From Ascaphus truei (Eukaryota > Chordata > Amphibia > Anura > Ascaphidae): a DNA stretch of 64,000 bases. The stretch covers positions 663,460-727,459 of the forward strand of contig CM071569.1 in NCBI GenBank assembly GCA_036426205.1, given 5' to 3'. A program made the position numbers and the translations under genes. Each line of letters begins with the position of its first letter. Within the stretch, counting starts at the first letter, position 1. The notes under the pieces are model-generated. The model did not search any database and was not told where the DNA came from. It saw only the letters and a list, made by a program, of their open reading frames with translations. Positions 47,701 through 54,134 of this stretch are shown here, piece after piece.

Positions 47701-50700
47701 CGGATTCTTCTTCGTCAAGAAGAAGGATGATACTCTCAGACCATGTATTGATTACCGGGGTCTGAACCATATTACGGTGAAAAATCGTTATCCACTCCCA
47801 CTCATCTCTGAACTCTTCGACAGACTTCAGGGGGCCAGCCTCTTTACCAAACATGACCTCCGTGGGGCATACAACCTCATCCGTATCTGTAAAGGCGATG
47901 AATGGAAGATTGCCTTCAACACCCATAGTGGGCACTACGAATACTTAGTGATGCCCTTCGGTTTGTGCAACGCACCAGCAGTTTTTCAGGACTTTATCAA
48001 TGACATCTTTCGGGATGTCCTTAATCACTTTGTGATCGTTTACCTGGATGACATCCTTATTTTTTCCCAAAACTTACAGGACCATATCATCCACACAAAG
48101 TTTGTGCTTTCACGCCTCCGAGAGAACCGGTTGTTTGCTAAAATGGAGAAATGCCTTTTTCACCAGTCTACCACTTCCTTTCTTGGGTATATTATCTCCA
48201 ACAGAGGCTTGGTCATGAACCCAGAGAAACTGAAAGCCGTCGTGGATTGGCCACAACCCAATTCTCTCAAATCTATTCAGCGATTTTTAGGTTTATCCAA
48301 CTATTACCGGAAGTTTATTCATAACTTTTCTACTATCATCGCTCCTATCACGGCACTGACCAAAAAAGGTGAAGATCCTTCTGTTTGGTCACCCAAGGCA
48401 GCCACGGCTTTCAAAACGCTGAAACAAGCCTTTGTCTCTGCTCCCATCCTTCGACATCCGAACACTAATTTTCCATTCACCCTAGAGGTTGATGCTTCTG
48501 ACTGTGGGGCTGGTGCGGTTCTGTCTCAGAAATTTTCTCCCCAGGACAAACTTCACCCTTGCGGGTTTTTCTCTAAAAAAAATTCTCCAGCGGAAAGAAA
48601 TTATGACGTGGACAATAGGGAACTTTTGGCCGTCAAGCTGGCCCTTCAAGAATGGAGACATCTTCTGGAGGGGTCAAAAGAGCCATTCACGATTCTCACG
48701 GACCATAAAAACCTGTTGTACATTGAGAATGCCCGCCGTTTAGGTCCTCGCCAAGCACGCTGGTCGTTATTTTTCTCCAGATTTAATTTTGTTCTCTCAT
48801 ATATTCCCGGCACAAAAAACGTCAAGGCGGATGCCCTCTCCAGGCAATACTCTTCTGAAGAGAGACCGGAAAAGACCACCGAGTCCATCCTTCCTAAACA
48901 AAGGATCATAGCGGCTGCGGCGTTCAAGAATCTTGAGAAGATCATCAAATCACAAAAACATCTTCCGACCGGTCTTGCGGTTCCGAAAGACACTTTGTAC
49001 GTAGAACCCAAATTCGTTCCTGAGATTCTGGACTGGGGACATGCCGCCCGTTCGGCAGGGCATCCAGGATTCAAGAAGACATTGGATCTCATCCTTGGCA
49101 CTTTCTGGTGGCCCAATATGGCCAAAACCATTCTTGAATTTACACGGTCCTGTCCGGTATGTGCACGTAACAAGATTCCTCGTCAGAAACCTCAGGGTCT
49201 TCTCTTACCCTTACCTATTCCGGAGCGTCCCTGGTCACACAGATCGATGGATTTTATTGTGGAGTTGCCTAGTTCGAATGGCATGAACACCATTCTTGTA
49301 GTAGTGGACCGGTTTTCCAAGATGGCACACTTTATCCCTCTCAAAGGATTACCCTCCTCAACCGCCCTAGCTGATATTTTCTCCAAAGAGATTTTCCGTA
49401 TCCATGGGATTCCCACATCCATCGTATCTGATCAGGGCTCTCAATTCGTCTCCAAATTCTGGCGGAATTTCACCAAGAGACTGGGCATCTCATCTTCCTT
49501 TTCTTCCGGATATCACCCTCAATCTAACGGACAGACCGAGAGGGTTAATCAATCCCTCGAGAAATACTTAAGGTGCTTCATTTCTAACTCTCAGGATGAC
49601 TGGGCAGAATTACTTATCTGGGCTGAGTATGCCTTTAATTCCTCTAGGAACGAGTCTACCCGTGAGACTCCCTTCTTTATCAACTAAGGATTCCATCCGG
49701 CTCGCCTACCCATCTCTAAAAACTCCTCTGGAGTACCAGCCGTGGACGAGCATATCGCCCTCTTACAGGACTCTTGGTCCAGAATTCAATCTGCACTGCA
49801 AAAAGCCTCCTTGACATCTAAGACCCAGGCCGATCGTCACAGCCGTCCGGCACCCAACTACAAATCTGGGGACAAGGTTTGGCTTTCTTCCAAGAACATC
49901 CATCTCAAGACTCCTTCACCCAAATTGGCACCGAGGTTTCTGGGTCCCTTTTCCATCATGGAGCAAGTAAACCCGATTTCCTTCCGACTTCAACTGCCTC
50001 AAAGCATGAGAATCCCGAATGTCTTTCACACCTCGCTTCTCAAGCCCTTCATCTCCAGTAGCCTCTTTCCGGACCACACTTCTAAACCAGACCCTGTGAT
50101 GGTACAGGGTAACGAAGAGTACGAGATCCAGGCTTTACTAGATTCCCGTCTTTCGAGAGGTAAGGTCCACTTCTTGGTCCATTGGAAGGGTTTTGGACCC
50201 GAAGAGAGGTCGTGGGTATCCCTTAAAGACATTCATGCTCCCGTACTCCTCAAACGCTTCCGAAAGAAGTTTCCATCAAAACCATGGAAGGATCGTCCTG
50301 AGTCCGATCCTGAGGGGGGGTGGGTACAGTGAGGAGTTTGGGATTCCGGCGCCCATGCCCTGGCCCCTCCTCACCTTCGTTAACCCCCGCTGCCGTGGTG
50401 CGTGCCCCTCGATGGCGTCATTTACCTCCTGCTGTCCTGGAGGTCCCTCGCCGTCCCCGGCGGTCTCCCGTTCCTGCTGGCTCTTCCCTCTCCCATGCGG
50501 CTGCCATGTGTCCCGGCCGCGTGCGTGTACAGCGTGCATCGGGTGAAGATAATTTATTCACTGCTCTAGCAGTGAAGCCACGCCCCCAGCAGACTAATAG
50601 GACCTCCTGCCAGAATAAGAGTCCTCACCTGCCTGCCAATCAAGTGGACCTATCCAGGATAGCTCCACACACTCCTCCAAGCCTGCCTCCACCTCTGATT

Positions 50701-52360
50701 GGTCAGCCGCACTTTATAATGCCTGTCCTCCCACTCATTCATTGCTCGACATAGTTTCCACTAGGATTACTACTCTGGCATTCTCTCTCTTATTCTCTCA
50801 GGTTACGACTTGGCTTGGCGGACGTTCTTCTCTGGCTCTCGACCCCTGCTTGGACAACGACCTTCCGGAATTCTCCAATCCCTGACCTTGGCTAAAACGG
50901 CAATGACGACGGCACTCTTTCTCCGGTACCGGCAAGTATTGCTAGCTAAACATCACCTGGCCTGGCAACGCCTAAATACCACACTCCGGACACGCTCCTT
51001 TTGCTGCGGGTGCATGCCCATATACGTTCCTCACCTCAGTAGAAGGGACGGGTCTGGTCTGCGGGCAGCACCGGCGTAACACTAGATAAGCACATTGCCA
51101 ATCAATGCACACCCTAAATAAATAAAAGCCTTGCTTACCATTGCTGGGATGAAAGCTTTCATCCTTCTCACCGGCACCCATCCAATAAAGACCAATGCCC
51201 AACCATAAAAAAACCCACAAACAAATCCATGCCCGATGGCACAATAAAAATGCAAAAAACGCCAAACAAATCCATTACCGATGGCACCAAACACCCTCAC
51301 CCCAAAAAACAAAAAAAACAATTCAAGTAAAATGAATCCAATACGGTGATGAAGGGTGATGGTCAACCACAACAATGTTCCTTAGCTTGATTCACAAAGC
51401 AATGTTCCTCAACTTGATAGACGAGCAGTCTACAGTGGGTAGATCTTCGTTCTTCCCAACCTTCTCCCCGATTGTAGGTCTTACATATAAAGGTCTTCTG
51501 TAAAGGGTCATTTAGTTAAACACTTTGGCCAAATCGTTATAAGCCTGCAGCCAACGTCACGCCATGACCAATTTTTTTTTTTTTACTGGGTTCGATATTA
51601 TGTATCTGAGCCAGAGTACTGTAGCTCCATACACTTCTAGCTCCCACAAAAATCTGCAGAACATGTCCAAATTTATAGTCTTTTGGATTGTTAAATGAAA
51701 CACTAATGCCAAAATTATTAAATATGATCATTTGTTATAACATTGATTGCTTTTTAGATTTCTTTGTATCAATTATTGGGTGTTGTGATATTATTCAATG
51801 AATATTTGTATTTGTTATGGTTGTAACTGATTTTATGTTTTATCAGTACATAAGGCTGTTGGTTCCCAATTATTTAAATAATAATAATTAAACCTGAAAT
51901 AATATACGTCTAAAGAGTGAACTTCTAATTTCATTTCTTTTTGAAAGATGTTATCAGTAAGATTACAGATGCAATTCAGATTTTATGTCTGGAGCACATT
52001 AAAAGAATGTTGAATATACAAGCGCCTTACCCCGAGTCACAAGTCTAATTTCCCTCTCTTTCAGCCCACTGGGGAATGTGGTAAAGATACAGAGGTAGCC
52101 GCCTTCATCAGACATTGTGACATTCTGTATCATAATGGAGCCGTCGTAGTCACCACTGCCCAGAAATATCACCCGCCTTCCAAACGGGGTCAGATAATTA
52201 GGGTCCTCCCCCCTGCTGTAGGTGAGAAAGTTCTCATTGTGGGGGGTCATTACCCTCTGCCAGGCGACTTGCGTCACATTTTCTGTTGTTTGCACCCTGC
52301 AGGACAATGTGGCGTTAGAGCCCAAATACGCGTGAACCTCTGCATTTACTGACACGGTGA
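20627..52360 (-). CDS. Nectin/PVR-like immunoglobulin receptor gene (five exons found)
   Basis: Predicted single-pass cell-surface receptor with three Ig domains (V, C1, C2-type) and a transmembrane helix, the layout of nectins and PVR (CD155). Exons in transcript order are 52031-52360, 35144-35449, 32106-32214, 25688-25845 and 20627-20744. Phases chain correctly (1-1, 1-1, 1-2, 2-1, 1-2), every junction has AG acceptors and GT donors, and split codons give sensible residues (IQ-YAP and WTR-EKE). Family members bind each other across cell junctions or act as NK/T-cell ligands; that function is inferred from family. The signal-peptide exon and cytoplasmic exon(s) were not found. The exact orthologue is uncertain: domain 2 looks nectin-like, while the YFYW after the membrane recalls PVR. 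Confidence 0.88.
20745..21276. other. Intron sequence, nothing recognised
   Basis: Lies in the intron upstream of the transmembrane exon. No repeat or exon hallmark recognised before the LINE fragment at 21277. Confidence 0.5.
21277..21742 (+). pseudogene. L2-type LINE, 3' end only
   Basis: Same family as 9774-12007 but keeps only the last ~85 codons (LPAHLKKLLTPTTCSTYPLR, then YHAPQNWNSLPETL) and the 3' UTR with GAGGTAACTCTCAATGCATT. It ends in a TAAA tail at 21722-21742. The frame stays open to TAA at about 21550. This is a typical severely 5'-truncated insertion within the receptor intron. Confidence 0.85.
21743..23900. other. Intron sequence with minor simple repeats
   Basis: Contains TTGTTG-type simple repeat at 22195-22228 and a G-run at 23645-23656. 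Short frames have no family motif. No exon seen. Confidence 0.5.
23900..25370 (+). other. CpG-rich block, probably LTR-derived
   Basis: From 23930 to 24340 the sequence is rich in CpG (GCGCATGCGCAG, TCGCGCGAG), with a long open frame that has no recognisable domain. It grades into 24340-25370 and then into the right-end motif at 25371-25537 shared with other loci. I read it as part of an LTR retroelement inside the receptor intron rather than a host promoter. The left boundary is not defined. Confidence 0.35.
25371..25537 (+). mobile_element. Right end of an LTR-like family (TGTAAC...GTTACA)
   Basis: Starts at GTGGAGGCGCTG, contains AGCGGAGGCTCAGGCCTCCT and ends CGATTG, a G-run and GGGAATACCCGTTACA. 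The last 16 bases are the exact reverse complement of the left terminus at 59521. A related right end is at 33365-33563. Confidence 0.5.
25688..25845 (-). CDS. Receptor exon: third Ig domain, second half
   Basis: The acceptor has a pyrimidine tract and ATTAG before 25845; the donor GTAAC follows 25688. Phase is 2 to 1. The translation continues from WTR with EKESILDGPAQGRSS, then VLDLSKADRSQ and LYICGATNTIGN, ending IYIYYYN. The Y-x-C and CxATNxxG pattern is the F-strand and FG loop of a C2-type domain, matching the CxVTNxxG of nectins and PVR. Splitting domain 3 over two exons at this point is also the nectin/PVR gene plan. Confidence 0.88.
25846..26440. other. Candidate MITE or GC-rich repeat, no gene
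   Basis: From 25946 a GC-rich segment begins TTAGGCTGCGTCCATG and runs to about 26275 (CGAGGCCTTA). It looks like a small DNA element. Terminal inverted repeats are not convincing. Confidence 0.3.
26441..26923 (-). pseudogene. L1/Tx1-like LINE RT fragment
   Basis: An open minus-strand frame reads LLSMDAEIGVF, ALYSNPTARVKVNG and then LFALIL and PLADKLEE. These match the L1-clade RT series SLDAEKAFD, LYxxPxAxVxxNG and LFALxLEPLA, but the catalytic-loop and RQGCPLSP parts between them are deleted or scrambled. The frame is open for 160 codons by chance or recent loss. It is not a functional RT. Confidence 0.6.
26924..29050. other. Repeat-derived intron sequence, no gene
   Basis: Contains two related segments (28365-28490 and 28810-28940) sharing CAGAAGCACGATGGGTGGGG, a local duplication. 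A weak Penelope-type ACACGTTTCGGTG...CTTCTTCAG motif is at 28158-28217. No exon of the receptor gene recognised. Confidence 0.4.
29085..30800. repeat. Cluster of a GGCCAAAGCGTTATAAGCC repeat family
   Basis: Four copies carry (G)GGTCATTTAGTTAAACCC, TTTGGCCAAAGCGTTATAAG and ATGCTACATCCAATRTG. They are at about 29090-29250 (minus), 29460-29600 (plus), 30225-30320 (plus) and 30670-30800 (plus). The first two face each other and could fold. A fifth copy is at 51505-51570. Family unassigned. Confidence 0.7.
30548..30604. repeat. TA microsatellite
   Basis: Two runs of (TA)n around AGAGATTATC. Confidence 0.9.
30801..32105. other. Intron sequence with a strong palindrome, no gene
   Basis: A G-run at 30928-30939 and an LTR-like segment at 30940-31210. 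A near-perfect hairpin lies at 31523-31609. The 179-codon plus frame at 31216-31755 crosses the hairpin and simple CACTC-rich sequence and has no domain. Confidence 0.45.
31523..31609. repeat. Perfect palindromic hairpin
   Basis: CTAGGCCTCATGACCTCTCC plus T (31542-31562) is mirrored by its exact complement at 31569-31589, with a 6-nt gap. Outer arms CTCCTACATT (31523-31532) and AATGTAGGAG (31600-31609) extend it. Confidence 0.9.
32106..32214 (-). CDS. Receptor exon: third Ig domain, first half
   Basis: The acceptor CTTGTTTAG precedes 32214 and the donor GTATAC follows 32106; phase 1 to 2. The first codon, shared with the exon at 35144-35449, is TAT, so the join reads IQ-YAP. The exon then reads QTVHINVLTDPKGT, followed by QLVCEADANPPVTHYSWT. 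YAPxVxV followed by LxCxADANPPxxxxxW is the signature of nectin domain 3 (B-strand Cys to C-strand Trp). Confidence 0.9.
32215..33364. other. Intron sequence; LTR-like segment 32850-33364
   Basis: A TATA-like GATATAAGAC at 32931 and CCAATAAAGA at 33235, about 300 bp apart, have the spacing of an LTR R region leading to the right end at 33365-33563. The left end of this putative LTR is not defined. No exon seen. Confidence 0.4.
33365..33563 (+). mobile_element. Right end of the TGTAAC...GTTACA family, second copy
   Basis: Runs from GTGGAGGCGCTGCACTGG to GCGATTG, a G-run and AAAACTCGTTACA. It parallels 25371-25537 over its length, with the same spacing of the two motifs. Confidence 0.5.
34441..34805. 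mobile_element. Candidate MITE
   Basis: Starts ACTAGAGATGAGCAAACC and ends near CTCCCATGTCTAGGA, a weak inverted match. The interior has internal repeats of AAATCCG and GGATT. Target duplication not resolved. Confidence 0.35.
35144..35449 (-). CDS. Receptor exon: second Ig domain (C1-type)
   Basis: The acceptor TTTCTTTATAG precedes 35449 and the donor GTGAGT follows 35144; phase 1 to 1, 306 nt. The translation begins RPMVIVQPPDDPVTVGP. The domain cysteines are in IVAICEAAAAKP and GHKVTCCVS, and the C-strand Trp is in ANISWITKG. Several N-glycosylation sequons are visible (NIS, NYT, NRT, NGT). The block AICxAAxxKPxAxIxW and TxSQ(Y/L)xxxP resembles nectin-3 domain 2 most closely among those I recall. 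The extra Cys next to the F-strand Cys is unusual. Confidence 0.92.
35450..37239. other. Intron sequence with local repeats, no gene
   Basis: At 36070-36260 a roughly 60-bp unit (ACATTGGATAAACCATTCC, CACCTTTCAGCTC) repeats three times with divergence. No domain-bearing frame found. Confidence 0.45.
37240..37432 (+). repeat. Interspersed repeat 3' end, 'AAGCGCTGTG' family
   Basis: Reads ATTGCAAGCTCTTTGGGATA, then GTGAAGCGCTGTGTACATTA and ends CTATATAAATAAAG. The inverse orientation of the family is at 16431-16835. Confidence 0.65.
37998..38034. repeat. TAA microsatellite tail
   Basis: (AAT)n near the 3' end of the left Penelope-like copy. Present on the left side only. Confidence 0.85.
38662..38703 (-). 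ncRNA. Hammerhead-like motif in left Penelope copy
   Basis: Mirror image of the motif at 41845-41886. On the minus strand: stem I TCCC, core TTGAAAA, stem II GTGCGC/GCGCAT after one extra A, GAAA, CGCGTT, stem I GGGA. Sits downstream of the RT-endonuclease frame, where the Penelope terminal repeat lies. Confidence 0.65.
38946..40308 (-). pseudogene. Penelope-like RT plus GIY-YIG endonuclease, left copy
   Basis: A long open frame of about 450 codons encoding the C-terminal half of a Penelope-like reverse transcriptase and its nuclease. Visible in order: AMGTRFAPSYANLFM, the catalytic LWRRYIDDVIFVW, CIDFLDLHIYI, PQWLRNIPKGQLVRLKR, a CAKCVAC cysteine cluster, then the GIY-YIG endonuclease (VIYLLQCPCGLQYVGRTGRS) and a C-terminal REAYWIYELKTLSPRG. 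The frame opens at a TAG-flanked junction without an ATG, so the N-terminal half of RT is missing. The product would bind and copy RNA at a nicked target, but this copy cannot be complete. Confidence 0.92.
40353..41605 (+). pseudogene. Penelope-like RT plus GIY-YIG endonuclease, right copy
   Basis: Same gene as the minus-strand copy, in opposite orientation. It starts at CAGAAATGTGGCACCGCC, 45 nt further in than the left copy. A single-base loss near 41359 (GTCTATGACACG against GTCTATGAACACG) shifts the frame just after the GIY-YIG core, and the frame ends at 41378 instead of about 41602. The rest of the C-terminal sequence is present out of frame. The almost exact match to the left copy indicates one recent event. 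Confidence 0.92.
41845..41886 (+). ncRNA. Hammerhead-like motif in right Penelope copy (U3/A8 variant)
   Basis: Stem I TCCC (41845-41848), core TTGAAAA (41849-41855), extra A (41856), stem II GTGCGC (41857-41862) with loop GCAT and GCGCAT (41867-41872), GAAA (41873-41876), minimal stem III ACGCGT, U17 (41882), stem I GGGA (41883-41886). Compared with CUGANGA the core has U at position 3 and A at position 8, which can still pair. Stem II is six pairs, one a G-U wobble. Hammerhead motifs are known in Penelope-like elements, where they sit in the terminal repeat. Confidence 0.7.
42656..43800. other. Intron sequence, no gene
   Basis: AT-rich with an A-run at 43148-43162. Frames are short and without motif. 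Confidence 0.5.
43815..43860. mobile_element. hAT-like right terminus (fragment)
   Basis: AAAAAGTTGGCGCACCCCTG is the right-end form of CAGGGGTGCGCCAACTTTTT. The matching left end was not located. The preceding G-run and GCGCAGG resemble the start of 37839. Confidence 0.45.
43990..45235 (-). pseudogene. Older chromovirus-type gag and protease remnant
   Basis: On the minus strand, 45230 downward gives a gag start region (HVNHLSTLNQKMDTI), then capsid-like TFRTIFDTLLRLPPANQARL and GIGERLKGDLTYREIPAYIEGL at 44850-44640. A CCHC knuckle at 44466-44420 reads CLYCG, a stop, then KGHMARTC. The aspartic protease AFVDSGAAG is at 44320-44294. Later YFQ and LDVIHSPAIDVFLGLSRLHAHNP belong to the end of the protease region. 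Several frames are used, so it is dead. The fragment stops near 43990 before RT. It is a different, more decayed lineage than the plus-strand element that begins 104 bp upstream. Confidence 0.8.
45255..45290. repeat. AAT microsatellite
   Basis: AATAATAATAAATAATAATA run between the two gypsy elements. Confidence 0.85.
45339..46042 (+). repeat. Chromovirus 5' LTR
   Basis: Starts GTGAGGAGTTTGGGATTCCG and ends GGCGTAACAT; the 3' LTR ends CAC, so the termini are GTG...CAC. The TATA box CTTTATAAT is at 45672-45680. The predicted transcript start is about 45704, where GCTTGACATAG begins; the 3' LTR has GCTCGACATAG. It lacks the 50-bp insert present in the 3' LTR. Confidence 0.92.
45672..45680 (+). 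promoter_or_regulatory. LTR TATA box
   Basis: CTTTATAAT, about 30 nt before the GCTTGACATAG segment that pairs with the primer-binding site. Identical sequence at 50712-50720 in the 3' LTR. Confidence 0.75.
46043..46052 (+). promoter_or_regulatory. Self-complementary primer-binding site
   Basis: TATGTCGAGC directly follows the LTR. It is the exact reverse complement of GCTCGACATA at 50744-50753 in the 3' LTR (one mismatch in the 5' LTR at 45704), just downstream of the TATA box. No TGG-initial tRNA-type site is present. This is the layout of Tf1/sushi self-priming, in which the folded 5' end of the RNA is the primer. The site overlaps the gag ATG (46044-46046). Confidence 0.75.
46044..46973 (+). 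pseudogene. Chromovirus gag (one nonsense codon)
   Basis: Structural capsid polyprotein of the element. It starts MSSPQDADQTDVDSMMMAMY two bases after the LTR. A coiled-coil-like stretch follows (QIQALTDQVALLSQQVQELS), then a sushi/PEG10-type capsid block (KPYAGDPHACRGFLNQCEIQ, YVYSLLAGNALAWASPIWE). TGA at 46449-46451, consistent with CGA to TGA decay, interrupts it. The same frame then continues through VAQYALEFRTIAAE and LASQPRPGLLEDLITLTIHM. Near the C-terminus only CHHCGS remains of a zinc knuckle. The frame ends with TGA at 46971-46973. About 310 codons including the stop. Confidence 0.9.
46952..46958 (+). promoter_or_regulatory. -1 ribosomal frameshift heptamer GGGAAAC
   Basis: In the gag frame it reads G GGA AAC, the same heptamer used by PEG10 and sushi elements. 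The gag stop is 12 nt downstream. The pol frame is -1 relative to gag and is open from 46937. Six nt after the heptamer, ACCCAG (46965-46970) can pair with CTGGGT (46991-46996), giving the expected stimulatory stem. Confidence 0.82.
46959..49687 (+). pseudogene. Chromovirus pol: protease, RT, RNase H, integrase
   Basis: Entered by -1 frameshift, so the valine-first reading at 46970 is not a true start. Protease AAFIDSGAGRNFMDQ is near 47090. RT spans about 47640-48210: RPCIDYRGLNHITVKNRYPL, KHDLRGAYNLIRI, VMPFGLCNAPAVFQ and catalytic VIVYLDDILIFSQ (YLDD at 48041). RNase H has LEVDASDCGAGAVLSQ, NRELLAVKLAL and LTDHKNLLYI. Integrase has an HH-CC zinc region (WGHAARSAGHPGF, SCPVCARNK) and the DDE residues in SMDFIVELP, IVSDQGSQF and GQTERVNQSL. 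All catalytic residues seen are present. TAA at 49685-49687 ends the frame early, within the integrase C-terminal region. Confidence 0.95.
49688..50332 (+). pseudogene. Chromovirus pol C-terminus with chromodomain
   Basis: Same frame as the preceding pol, separated only by the TAA codon. It has the integrase GPY/F module (KLAPRFLGPFSIMEQ, RIPNVFHTSLLKPF) and a C-terminal chromodomain at about 50114-50280 (EYEIQALLDSRLSRGK, HFLVHWKGFGPEERSWVSL). The aromatic and acidic residues expected for methyl-lysine binding (Y, W, W) are in place. Chromodomains steer integration to marked chromatin in this clade. The frame stops with TGA at 50330-50332, overlapping the LTR start by three bases. Confidence 0.93.
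50312..50328 (+). promoter_or_regulatory. Polypurine tract
   Basis: GAGGGGGGGTGGGTACA immediately before the 3' LTR; the expected plus-strand primer site. Confidence 0.8.
50329..51082 (+). repeat. Chromovirus 3' LTR
   Basis: 754 bp from GTGAGGAGTTTGGG to GGCGTAACAC. It matches the 5' LTR except for scattered substitutions and an extra ~50 bp at about 50530-50580 (includes TTATTCACTGCTCTAGCAGT). It is followed by the target duplicate TAGAT. The segment GCTCGACATAG (50744-50754) is the putative self-primer. Confidence 0.92.
51088..52030. other. Intron sequence next to the V exon
   Basis: A copy of the GGCCAAAGCGTTATAAGCC repeat at 51505-51570 and a T-run at 51573-51585. No gene recognised. 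Confidence 0.5.
52031..52360 (-). CDS. Receptor exon: N-terminal Ig V domain
   Basis: The acceptor has a CT tract and TTGCAG before 52360; the donor GTAAGG follows 52031. It is 330 nt, phase 1 to 1. The translation has EVHAYLGSNATLSCRVQ (B-strand Cys), ENVTQVAWQRV (C-strand Trp), SGDYDGSIMIQNVTMSDEGG and YLCIFTTFPSGLKEREI (Y-x-C, then TFPxG). The VTQ and TFP(S)G motifs are the ones shared by PVR, nectins, TIGIT, CD96 and CD226. Three N-glycosylation sequons (NAT, NVT, NVT). The signal-peptide exon should lie at higher coordinates, perhaps outside the window. Confidence 0.92.
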
Positions 52361-53514
52361 CTGCAAGAGAGAGAGAAAAAATGCATGTTACGGTATTTGT
52401 TCTTGACTATGAGGTGGGAAAATAGATACTGTAACTGCAATGCTATATATGTAATCTACAGGAGGTAGCTATTATATTGGCCTGTTTGTATAGCTTGTTC
52501 TTGAAAGCACCATTGTGAAATGAGAAGGACAAACTTTCCACATTGAAGGATTTGATTGAAAGGCTCATGAAAATATATAGCACTATAATAAATAAACCTC
52601 AATGAAATGTACCTTTTTCATAAGAATTTGTTAAAAAAAAAAAAAAAAAAATCAACAGTTCGAATCCATTTTGAAAACCCATAATACTGAAATAGAGTAT
52701 GTAAAAAGAAGTGAAAAAAGCCCATACCATATCTCAGAACAATTGCGAGGAGGTGGTAAATACAGATATAGAACACACACAAGTTGGATGTACTGCCATT
52801 AAGAAAAAAGCAACTCTTCACAACTGCTTTTAAGTGATGTGTTGGATAGTGGTTTTAATAATTAATTGACTGTTGACTACTGGTTGAAATTAATTGCTTG
52901 GTTACTGCTTGTATTTATTTAATTGGTTGGCTAGTGTTTTTATTTATTTATTGAATTGTGGTGTTTAGGTGCTTGTGTTTGATTATTGTTGAATTTTGGC
53001 CTTCATACTTTTTGATTAGGGTTACCATCGAGTGCTGCAGTGGCTTATCATGCCCATATTATATGGGTAGTATGATGTACCACTATGCCAATCAATGAGT
53101 ACAGGGTGGATAAAGTGGGTCTTTTAGGCATCCAGTGTGGGTAGCAGGGGTTAACCCCTTAATTACTATAGCGGTTATTAACCGCTACGGTGATTAAGGG
53201 GTTAGGGGCCATTAGATTGTAATATTTTATGTATTCTTGCTGGCATCGGAGGACATGGCCCTGCAGTATGCTGACGAGGATGCCCTTCATGATGGCAGGG
53301 ATAAGTGGAACGGTTTTAATTTACTTTATTTATGCTGCCTGGCTAATGCTTGATTTAATAATGGGAAATTAGCTATTATCCATATCTGGATAATAGTTAT
53401 TTTGCCCATTACTGTACTGTATGTGTTTGGGGGGGGGGGGGGGGGGAGGTGTGTTTATCGAAATGTACGCCATATTTATTTTTTTTACAACAGGATTGGT
53501 ACTGCAGGCCAGCA
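52361..53514. other. Upstream intron or 5' sequence, no exon seen
   Basis: AT-rich, with an A-run at 52632-52650 and a short GGTTGG/TTGATT-rich stretch. I looked for a short signal-peptide exon ending in phase 1 with a GT donor and found none convincing. Confidence 0.45.
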
Positions 53515-53890
53515 GGAACCCGCAGGGATCACCCGAGGACCCCGGGGACAACCCGAGGACCCCCAGACACTCATGGGGACCACCTGAGGACCCCTGGACA
53601 CCCGTGAGAATCACCCAAGAGCCCCCAGACACCCATGGGAACCACCCAAGGGCCCCCAGACACCAGTGGGAACAACCTGAGGACCCCCATACACTCATGG
53701 GGACCACCTGGGGACCCCTTGTGGGGCCCACGGACACTCTCGGAGACCAAATAAGGGCCCACAGACACCTGAGGGGCCCACCTGAGGACCCCCCCAAGGG
53801 ACCACCTGAGGGCCCACAGACACACACGGGGACCACCTGAGGAACCCCGGACACCCGTGAGGACCGCCCGGGGACACCCACCAGCCTCTG
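53515..53890. repeat. GC-rich minisatellite (~35-40-bp unit)
   Basis: Units of GAGGACCCCCAGACACTCAT followed by GGGGACCACCT, about ten degenerate copies. It is stop-free on both strands over 300+ bp, which produces long Pro/Gly frames with no coding meaning. Confidence 0.88.
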
Positions 53891-54134
53891 TGATCAATCC
53901 TGTGTTAAAATAAAAAAATACTTTTTTATGTGGGGGTACAGCGGGTGGGTTGTGTATTGTTGGTTATTACATATTGTAATGTTTATTGGGGGCAGAGGGG
54001 GTGAATGAAGGGTCAAGTACCAGCTTCAATCACCCCCTCTGCCCTCAATAAAGCTGCTATTGTGCCTTAACCCCTTCATTGCCGTAGCTGCTATCCGCTA
54101 AGGTAATGAAGCTGCTTTAATATAATTTTTATTA

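Larger units (their letters stand above)
45339..51082 (+). mobile_element. Nearly intact chromovirus (Ty3/gypsy, sushi/Hsr1-like)
   Basis: Complete retrotransposon: 5' LTR (45339-46042), PBS, gag, -1 frameshift site, pol with chromodomain, polypurine tract and 3' LTR (50329-51082). The 5-bp target duplication TAGAT is at 45334-45338 and 51083-51087. Only two nonsense changes are visible in the coding part: TGA at 46449 in gag and TAA at 49685 in pol. The LTRs differ by about 16 substitutions and one 50-bp indel by eye, roughly 2% divergence. It lies in the first long intron of the receptor gene, in the opposite orientation to the gene. Confidence 0.95.

Noticed and set aside
51537..51731. Minus-strand frame with VQIFVGARSVWSYSTLAQI-like Ig-flavoured sequence next to the V exon.
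   Set aside because: No Ig cysteine/tryptophan pattern, no phase-compatible splice sites, and its end falls in a known repeat.
53369..53897. Long frames on both strands, Pro/Gly-rich, resembling collagen or secreted low-complexity protein.
   Set aside because: Tandem GC-rich minisatellite open on both strands at once; not coding evidence.
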